A stretch of DNA of 64,000 nucleotides, taken from the NCBI RefSeq assembly GCF_029392895.1, contig NZ_CP114200.1:1083501-1147500 (forward strand). Direction: 5' to 3'. Shown piece by piece: positions 59,123-64,000 of the stretch. Made by a program: the position numbers and the translations under genes. This DNA comes from Streptomyces sp. 71268 (GTDB lineage: Bacteria > Actinomycetota > Actinomycetes > Streptomycetales > Streptomycetaceae). How positions within the stretch are numbered: position 1 is the first letter of the stretch; every line of letters starts with the position of its first letter. The notes under the pieces are model-generated. The model was not told where the DNA came from and searched no databases. It saw only the letters and a program-made list of their open reading frames with translations.

Positions 59123-60042
59123 CGGTCCGCGCTCGCCGTGGCGGCAGCCACCGTGTCCCGGTAGTCCCGCAGCAGGACCGCGCCGAGCCCGCCGACCGGG
59201 AACGCGCGGTCGTCGATCGCGCGGACGGGCTGTACCTCATACGCGGTGCCGGTGAGGAACACCTCGCTGGCGCGGTCGAGTTCGGCCGGCGCGATGGGGC
59301 GCTCGTGCACCCGGACGCCGAGGCGCCTGGCGGCGGCGATGACGGTGCGGCGGGTGATGCCGTCCAGGAAGCAGTCGGGCACGGGGGTGTGCAGGTCGCC
59401 GTCGATGACGAGGAAGAGGTTGACGCCGGTCGCCTCGGCGAGCAGCCCGCGGTGGTCGAGCAGCAGCGCGTCGTCGTAGCCGGCGCGTTCGGCGGCCTGC
59501 CGGGCGAGGGCGCCGGTGGCGTACGTGGCGGCGCCCTTGGCCCGTACCGGGGCAGTGTCCGGGGGTGGGCGGCGCCAGCGGGCGGTGGCCAGGCGGACGC
59601 CGCGGAGCCGGGCGTCGGGGGCGAAGACGTGCGGCCAGGGCCAGGCCGCGATCGCGACGTGCACCCGGGCGCCGCGCGGCGAGACGCTCATCGTCTCGGT
59701 GCCGCACCAGGCCAGTGGCCGCACGTAGGCGTCGCGCAGGTGTTGGGCGCGTACCAGGGCGCGGGTGGCGCGGTCCAGTTCCGTGGCGCTCCAGGGCAGT
59801 TCGAAGCCCAGCTCGCGGGCCGACGCGCACAGCCGCTCGCTGTGCTCGTGGAGCTTGAACACCACGCCGTCGTAGACGCGTTCGCCCTCGAAGACGCTGG
59901 TGGCGTAGTGCAGGCCGTGGCTGAGTACGTGCAGCCGCGCGGCCCGCCAGGGGACGAACGCGCCGTCCAGCCAGATGACGCCGTCGCGCTCGTCGAAGGG
60001 CTCGGGGGACGCGGTGGGCTCGGCCGGTGCGGCCCCGCTCAC
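59119..60042 (-). CDS. Class IV (branched-chain-type) aminotransferase
   Basis: A 307-residue fold-type IV PLP enzyme. VIWLDGAFVPWRAARLHVLSHGLHYATSVFEGER is the IlvE-like start (HYATSVFEG). VRAKGAATYATGALARQAAERAGYDDALLLD contains the PLP Lys (AKGAATY), and EATGVNLFLVIDGDLHTP then CFLDGITRRTVI is the class signature. It is IlvE-like but not the housekeeping operon context; it probably transaminates a keto acid made by the upstream genes, using Glu or a branched-chain donor. The GTG start at 60042 overlaps the preceding stop by four bases. Confidence 0.88.
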   Translation of the reverse strand: MSGAAPAEPTASPEPFDERDGVIWLDGAFVPWRAARLHVLSHGLHYATSVFEGERVYDGVVFKLHEHSERLCASARELGFELPWSATELDRATRALVRAQHLRDAYVRPLAWCGTETMSVSPRGARVHVAIAAWPWPHVFAPDARLRGVRLATARWRRPPPDTAPVRAKGAATYATGALARQAAERAGYDDALLLDHRGLLAEATGVNLFLVIDGDLHTPVPDCFLDGITRRTVIAAARRLGVRVHERPIAPAELDRASEVFLTGTAYEVQPVRAIDDRAFPVGGLGAVLLRDYRDTVAAATASADR

Positions 60043-60497
60043 GTGGCGAACCCCCGCTCGGCGTACGGGTAGCCCTCCAGCTCGTTGGCGGGGACCGCCT
60101 CGTCGCGGCGGGACGCGTAGTAGATGCGGACCTCGTCGATGAGGCCGGCGTCGTCGAAGCGGTAGACCTCCACGCCGCGCAGCACGGTGCCGAGTCCCGG
60201 CTTGAAGCTGGTCCACTCGCAGACGGCCGTGCGGGTGCGCTCGTCGGCGAAGACGCCGTCCACGACCCAGGAGGAGGAGTTGGCCGCCACGTCGGCGCCC
60301 CAGCGCTCGACCACCGGGTCGATGCCGACGATGGGTCCGCCCATGCCGACCGCGAGGTAGTGCACGACGTCCTCGGCCAGGACCCGCCCGAACAGCTCGC
60401 GGTCCACGGTGTTGCAGGCGTCGAAGTACCGCCGCACGGCCGTCTCCATGTGGTCCCGGCTCAGCGTGGCCCGGTGCGGCTGGGGCGAAGGAGTCAT
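60039..60497 (-). CDS. NTF2-like (SnoaL-type) protein in the azlCD operon
   Basis: A 152-residue NTF2-fold protein: METAVRRYFDACNTVDRELFGRVLAEDVVHYL, GGPIVGIDPVVERWGADV and VYRFDDAGLIDEVRIYYASRRDEA. It is similar to SnoaL-like cyclases and ketosteroid-isomerase relatives, and could isomerise or dehydrate the operon's intermediate. It overlaps both neighbours by four bases (ATGA and GTGA). The ATG at 60497 is fixed by the overlap. Confidence 0.86.
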   Translation of the reverse strand: MTPSPQPHRATLSRDHMETAVRRYFDACNTVDRELFGRVLAEDVVHYLAVGMGGPIVGIDPVVERWGADVAANSSSWVVDGVFADERTRTAVCEWTSFKPGLGTVLRGVEVYRFDDAGLIDEVRIYYASRRDEAVPANELEGYPYAERGFAT

Positions 60498-61756
60498 CTC
60501 TCTCCCGGTGCGAAGCTGAGCGGCGGAAGGGCGGCGAGTCGGTGGTGGGCCCGGCGCAGAACCTGCTGGTCGGCGGTGAAACGGTAGCGGTCGCCCGCTT
60601 CGCCGGCCGGCAGGAACCGCCGTACGAACGCGCGGGCCTCGGCCCGGTAGGCGGCGGGCGTCGCCACGCCCTCCTCCAACCGCGTGATGGCCGAGGCCAG
60701 TTCCGCCAGTGCCGGCAGCAGCCGGCGCGGGTCGAGGTGCAGCCGCTCGCCCCGTTCGGTGAGGGCGCCGTTCGCGCGCAGCCAGGAGAAGAGCAGGACG
60801 CCGGTGCCGGCGTCGAAGTTGCGTACGGCGTCGTCGGCCAGCGGGTAACGGAACATCCGCTCAAGGACGATCATGGCGATCTGCTTGTCGGCGTACGGCA
60901 CGCCGCCCGCGGCGCAGGCCAGCGCGGTCTGGCAGTCCACCTTGAGTTCCTCAAGGAGGCCCACGAACCAGTTCATCTTGACCGCCAGGTGCTGGTCCAG
61001 CGGCCAGGCGCCCTGGTGGTGGAAGTAGTCGTGCAGGTAGCCCCAGAGCGAGCGGGCCTGGTAGCAGGTCTCGGGGCGCAGGCCGCTGGAGGCGCGCGGC
61101 ACCGACTCGGGGGTGAGGACGGCCTCGGCGGCGGGCAGCGCGTAGGTCTCGTGGATCCTGCGGAACTTGCTGAAGGTGAAGATGGCGTACGCCTGCGCGC
61201 TGACCCGGTCGTGGGTGGCGACGTTCTCGGGGAAGAAGACGATGCAGTTGCCATGGGCGAAGCCGGCGCTGCCGGCGAGCAGCGCGGTGGCCTGCGAGGT
61301 GTTCTTCGGGTGCGGGTAGCGGGCGGCCACGGTTTCCAGGGCGCGCGGCTCCTCGCGTCGGACCAGGAAGAACTCCATCCGCTGGCCCACCGGCGGCACG
61401 CTGTTCGTGGTCCGGATCGGGGCCAGGAAGGCCGCCCAGTCACCGTCGGCCGGCGCCACCACGGCGTCCCGGGAGCGGGCGAAGTGCGGCGGGGTGTCCA
61501 ACCCCGCGGCCAGCCAGTCGGCGACGTCCGCCCGCAGCGCGTCGGCCTGGTGTTCCCGCCCGTGCCCGGCGAACCAGCTTGCCGCCTGCGCGGCCAGCCC
61601 CCGCAGCGCCCGCGCGTCCCGCTCGTCGGGGGCCGCGATGGTGCCGTCGTCCCGCTGGCGCGCGCGGAAGGCGTCGACGCGCGGGATCAGGGTGCGGGTC
61701 AAACCCCGTGCCGTCGCGAGAAGTTGGGCGTCGGCGGGGTGCGGCGCGGCGCTCAT
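60494..61756 (-). CDS. Large helical protein, probably DUF6421 family
   Basis: A 420-residue protein that I associate, from memory, with DUF6421 of Streptomyces; no enzyme is known. It is predicted mostly helical. A striking centre holds YLHDYFHHQGAWPLDQHLA followed by KMNWFVGLLEELKVDCQTAL, giving clustered His/Asp/Glu residues that look like a metal site (HDxxHH and EExxxD). PPVGQRMEFFLVRREEP and GFAHGNCIVFFPENVATHDR are other conserved-looking blocks. It overlaps both neighbours by four bases, so it belongs to the pathway. Substrate unknown; metal binding is inference. Confidence 0.75.
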   Translation of the reverse strand: MSAAPHPADAQLLATARGLTRTLIPRVDAFRARQRDDGTIAAPDERDARALRGLAAQAASWFAGHGREHQADALRADVADWLAAGLDTPPHFARSRDAVVAPADGDWAAFLAPIRTTNSVPPVGQRMEFFLVRREEPRALETVAARYPHPKNTSQATALLAGSAGFAHGNCIVFFPENVATHDRVSAQAYAIFTFSKFRRIHETYALPAAEAVLTPESVPRASSGLRPETCYQARSLWGYLHDYFHHQGAWPLDQHLAVKMNWFVGLLEELKVDCQTALACAAGGVPYADKQIAMIVLERMFRYPLADDAVRNFDAGTGVLLFSWLRANGALTERGERLHLDPRRLLPALAELASAITRLEEGVATPAAYRAEARAFVRRFLPAGEAGDRYRFTADQQVLRRAHHRLAALPPLSFAPGER

Positions 61757-62322
61757 GGCGCGACCTCGATCACCTGGTGGACGGTGAAGACCATCGGCAC
61801 GGCGCCGAAGCTGTGCACGACCCGCAGGCCGTGGGCGCGGGCCGCGACCACCGTGGTGACGCACGCGTCGGCCCGGCCGTCGGCGCAGTCGATGGCGGCC
61901 TGCGCGTTGCTCAGCGCCGGGCGCGGTTCGCAGTAGGGCGGCACGAGGCCGGCCGGAGCCGGGTGGGTGGCCACCGTGCGCGGCTTCTCGGGCGCGGCGG
62001 CCGAGACGGCCAGCACCATCTCGTGGGTCGGCATGAGGAAGCTGTCGACCATGCGACAGGTGCGCAGGTTACCGAAGACCAGGGTGTGGAGCCGCGGGTA
62101 GACGGCGCAGGCGACCAGCGCGTGCGCCCCGGTGCGCGGGAGGCCGTCGAGCGCGGACTCCAGCGAGGGGTGCAGGGTGACGGTGCCACGGTCCGCGAGG
62201 CCACGGCGGTCCAGCCACTGCCGGGCGGCGGCCTCCAGGTTGGTGCCGGCCGGGCCGAGCGTGTGCAGCGTGCGGATCGTGTCGAGCGGGGACGGGGCTG
62301 CGGGCGCTGCGCCTTCCGGCAT
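61753..62322 (-). CDS. Prephenate dehydratase-like / BacA-like protein
   Basis: A 189-residue protein. IRTLHTLGPAGTNLEAAARQWL matches the GPxGTxxExAA start of prephenate dehydratase domains. SNAQAAIDCADGRADACVTTVVAARAHGL matches their second lobe. The TRF motif needed for aromatising dehydration is absent: the equivalent end reads GAVPMVFTVHQV. Loss of that motif is known for non-aromatising prephenate decarboxylases of the BacA group, so a similar reaction is plausible. No regulatory ACT domain is present. It is the first gene of the operon. The ATG at 62322 has GGGGGAG upstream. Longer frames are not credible. Confidence 0.78.
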   Translation of the reverse strand: MPEGAAPAAPSPLDTIRTLHTLGPAGTNLEAAARQWLDRRGLADRGTVTLHPSLESALDGLPRTGAHALVACAVYPRLHTLVFGNLRTCRMVDSFLMPTHEMVLAVSAAAPEKPRTVATHPAPAGLVPPYCEPRPALSNAQAAIDCADGRADACVTTVVAARAHGLRVVHSFGAVPMVFTVHQVIEVAP

Positions 62323-62499
62323 GTCTCCCCCAGTGCTCCGCGCGTGCGCGTGGCACGGGAACGGGCTCGGTGGTGTGGACAGGCATGTGCGAAGACAGCG
62401 CGCCGCGTAGGGCCACGGGGCGGCCGACGCGCTGACCCGGTACAGAAGCGGAATCACGCTACCGCCGCGCCCCCGGGGTGTCGAGAACCACCAACGGGT

Positions 62500-62554
62500 C
62501 CACGCCACCTGCCCACCGCGCCGGTCGTCGGCGCGCGATGGGCAGGTGGCGTGG
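62500..62554 (-). terminator. Terminator of the arg operon (after argR)
   Basis: Perfect 16-bp arms 62500-62515 and 62539-62554; the loop contains an inner CGCGCC/GGCGCG stem. It follows the argR stop at 62567. Confidence 0.87.
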
Positions 62555-62566
62555 GGTGCGAGCGGG

Positions 62567-63124
62567 TCAGCGGGCGCGCTGGGCCAGCCGCATCAGGTGG
62601 TCGGCCAGAGCCTGGCCGCCCTGCGGGTCACGGCTGATCAGCAGCAGCGTGTCGTCCCCCGCGATGGTGCCGATGATGTCGTGCACCTCGGCGGTGTCGA
62701 TGGCCGAAGCCAGGAACTGGGCCGCGCCCGGCGGGGTGCGCAACACCACGAGGTTGGCCGACGCCTCCGCCGAGATCAGCAGCTCGCCCGCGAGCCGGGC
62801 CATCCGCCCCTCGCTCGCCGACTCGCCGAGCGGGGCCCGTGGCGTACGGTCGCCGCCCTCGCTGGGCACCGCGTAGATCAGCTCACCGCCGGTGTTGCGG
62901 ATCTTCACCGCGCCCAGCTCGTCCAGGTCCCGGGAGAGCGTCGCCTGCGTGACGGTCAGCCCGTCGTCGGCGAGCAGCTTGGCGAGCTGGCTCTGCGAGC
63001 GGACCGGGTGCCGGCCCAGGATGTCCACGATCCGGCGGTGGCGGGCGGTACGGGTCTGCGGCACGGCCGGCCCGGTGGGCGTGTGCTCCCCGCCGTTCAC
63101 CTCGTTGTCCTGCGCCTCGGTCAT
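62567..63124 (-). CDS. argR: Arginine repressor
   Basis: A 185-residue ArgR/AhrC protein. The N-terminal winged helix has [26 protein letters not shown] and [18 protein letters not shown] (SRDL recognition helix). The C-terminal hexamerisation and arginine-binding domain has [19 protein letters not shown] (GTIAGDDT). A hydrophilic N-terminus of about 25 residues is an extension, and an insert occurs near 85-105. With arginine it represses arg genes through ARG boxes, for example upstream of argG. It follows argD with a six-base gap, as in the conserved argCJBDR order. Confidence 0.96.
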   Translation of the reverse strand: MTEAQDNEVNGGEHTPTGPAVPQTRTARHRRIVDILGRHPVRSQSQLAKLLADDGLTVTQATLSRDLDELGAVKIRNTGGELIYAVPSEGGDRTPRAPLGESASEGRMARLAGELLISAEASANLVVLRTPPGAAQFLASAIDTAEVHDIIGTIAGDDTLLLISRDPQGGQALADHLMRLAQRAR

Positions 63125-63130
63125 CGTCTG

Positions 63131-64000
63131 TCAGTCTCCGGATCGTCGTTCCCCATCGGGCGCGCTGGCCCCATGCGGCGCGGGTACCCCGTCGAGGACG
63201 GCGGGCAGCGCCCCAAGGAACGTGTCGATCTCCTCGGCCGTGACGATGAGCGGCGGCGCGAGCCGGATCACGTCCGGCGCGACCGCGTTCACCAGGAACC
63301 CGGCGTCCTGAGCCGCCTGCTGCACCCGCTGCGCGAGCGGCTCGTGCAGCACGATACCCAGCAGCAGGCCCGCGCCACGGACCTGGGCGACGCCCGGGTG
63401 GTCCAGCGCCTCGATTCCCTCGCGCAGCCGCCGCCCCACGCTCCGCACGTGGTCCAGCACCCCGTCGGCCTCGATGGTCTCCAGTACGGCCAGGGCCGCG
63501 GCGCAGGCCACGGGGTTGCCGCCAAAGGTGGTGCCGTGCTGGCCCGGCGTGAGGAGTTCGGCCGCCGGGCCGAAGGCGAGGGTGGCGCCGATCGGCAGGC
63601 CGCCGCCGAGCCCCTTGGCCAGCGTGACGACGTCCGGCTCGACGTCCTGGGCCCGGCTGGCGAACCAGTGCCCGGTGCGGCCGATGCCGGTCTGCACCTC
63701 GTCCACCACCAGCAGGGTGCCGGTGGCCCGGGTGATCTCGCGGGCCGCGGCCAGGTAGCCGGCCGGCGGCACGATCACGCCCATCTCGCCCTGCACCGGC
63801 TCGACGATGACCAGCGCGGTGTCGGTGGTGACGGCCGCGCGCAGCGCGTCGACGTCCCCGTACGGCACGTGGGTGACCGTGCCGGGCAGCGGCAGAAACG
63901 GTTCTTGCTTGGCGGGCTGCCCGGTCAGGGCCAGGGCGCCCATGGTGCGGCCGTGGAAGCCGCCGGTGGTGGCGACCATGTGGGTGCGCCCGGTGCGCCG
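63131..64000 (-). CDS. argD: Acetylornithine aminotransferase (5' end outside window)
   Basis: The C-terminal 289 residues are visible; the frame continues past base 64,000. [25 protein letters not shown] is a class III aminotransferase block, [15 protein letters not shown] and [15 protein letters not shown] give the cofactor Asp region, and [15 protein letters not shown] carries the PLP-binding Lys. It converts N-acetylglutamate semialdehyde to N-acetylornithine. The C-terminus carries a short Pro/Ala/Gly tail. argR starts six bases after its stop, so the two are co-transcribed, presumably with argC, J and B beyond the window. Confidence 0.95.
   Translation of the reverse strand, partial: RRTGRTHMVATTGGFHGRTMGALALTGQPAKQEPFLPLPGTVTHVPYGDVDALRAAVTTDTALVIVEPVQGEMGVIVPPAGYLAAAREITRATGTLLVVDEVQTGIGRTGHWFASRAQDVEPDVVTLAKGLGGGLPIGATLAFGPAAELLTPGQHGTTFGGNPVACAAALAVLETIEADGVLDHVRSVGRRLREGIEALDHPGVAQVRGAGLLLGIVLHEPLAQRVQQAAQDAGFLVNAVAPDVIRLAPPLIVTAEEIDTFLGALPAVLDGVPAPHGASAPDGERRSGD

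Overview
The window is very GC-rich actinobacterial chromosome, almost certainly Streptomyces or a close relative. The evidence is a full-length sporulation gene ssgB, an AfsR-like SARP regulator, a Hanks-type Ser/Thr kinase, frequent GTG/TTG starts, many 4-base gene overlaps, and strong G/C in third codon positions. No phage, insertion sequence, CRISPR array or rRNA is seen.

Layout. 1-5.7 kb: 3' end of an EF-G-like GTPase, a conserved membrane protein, a HIT protein and thrS. 5.8-14 kb: two tRNA-Val(CAC) genes flanking an SRPBCC gene and a 55-bp tandem repeat, a PGPGW membrane protein, ssgB, a CGNR zinc-finger protein, small membrane proteins, a DsbA-like protein, a tandem-GNAT protein, pabB-pabC, and a five-tRNA array (Gly, Cys, three Val). 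14-21 kb: zinc-ribbon protein, APH-like phosphotransferase, Ser/Thr kinase, SpoU methyltransferase and a CysG/CobA-type siroheme/cobalamin enzyme. 21-29 kb: a giant BluB-CobT fusion carrying about 1,600 residues of low-complexity sequence, then cobL. 29-34 kb: GNAT, metNIQ with an unannotated Met/Cys-rich upstream peptide, and a HAD hydrolase. 34-42.5 kb: two membrane proteins, an HTH-MntA/HepT toxin-antitoxin pair, GNAT, an ECF-like sigma factor, a Tat-exported glycerophosphodiesterase, a PlsC acyltransferase, and a TetR/MFS pair. 42.6-64 kb: the arginine genes argH-argG and argR-argD, all on the minus strand but separated by about 17 kb of other genes.

The 17-kb interval holds the most unusual content. 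It has a lower-GC secreted polymorphic-toxin-like protein (48.5-51.8 kb), an AfsR-like regulator preceded by two NTF2-like genes, and a six-gene minus-strand operon (58.05-62.32 kb) whose cistrons all overlap by four bases. That operon encodes a BacA/prephenate-dehydratase-like protein, an unfamiliar (probably DUF6421) protein, an NTF2-like protein, a class IV aminotransferase and AzlC-AzlD. My best reading, which is inference, is a compact pathway making and exporting a prephenate-derived or other unusual amino acid. It is the prime candidate for an undescribed system here.

Functionally the rest is mostly housekeeping: translation (thrS, seven tRNAs), folate (pabBC), siroheme/B12 (cobA, bluB-cobT, cobL), methionine import (metNIQ), arginine synthesis and its repressor, and developmental septation (ssgB). 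Coordinates were read by eye from the sequence. Family names rest on visible motifs, not on database searches.
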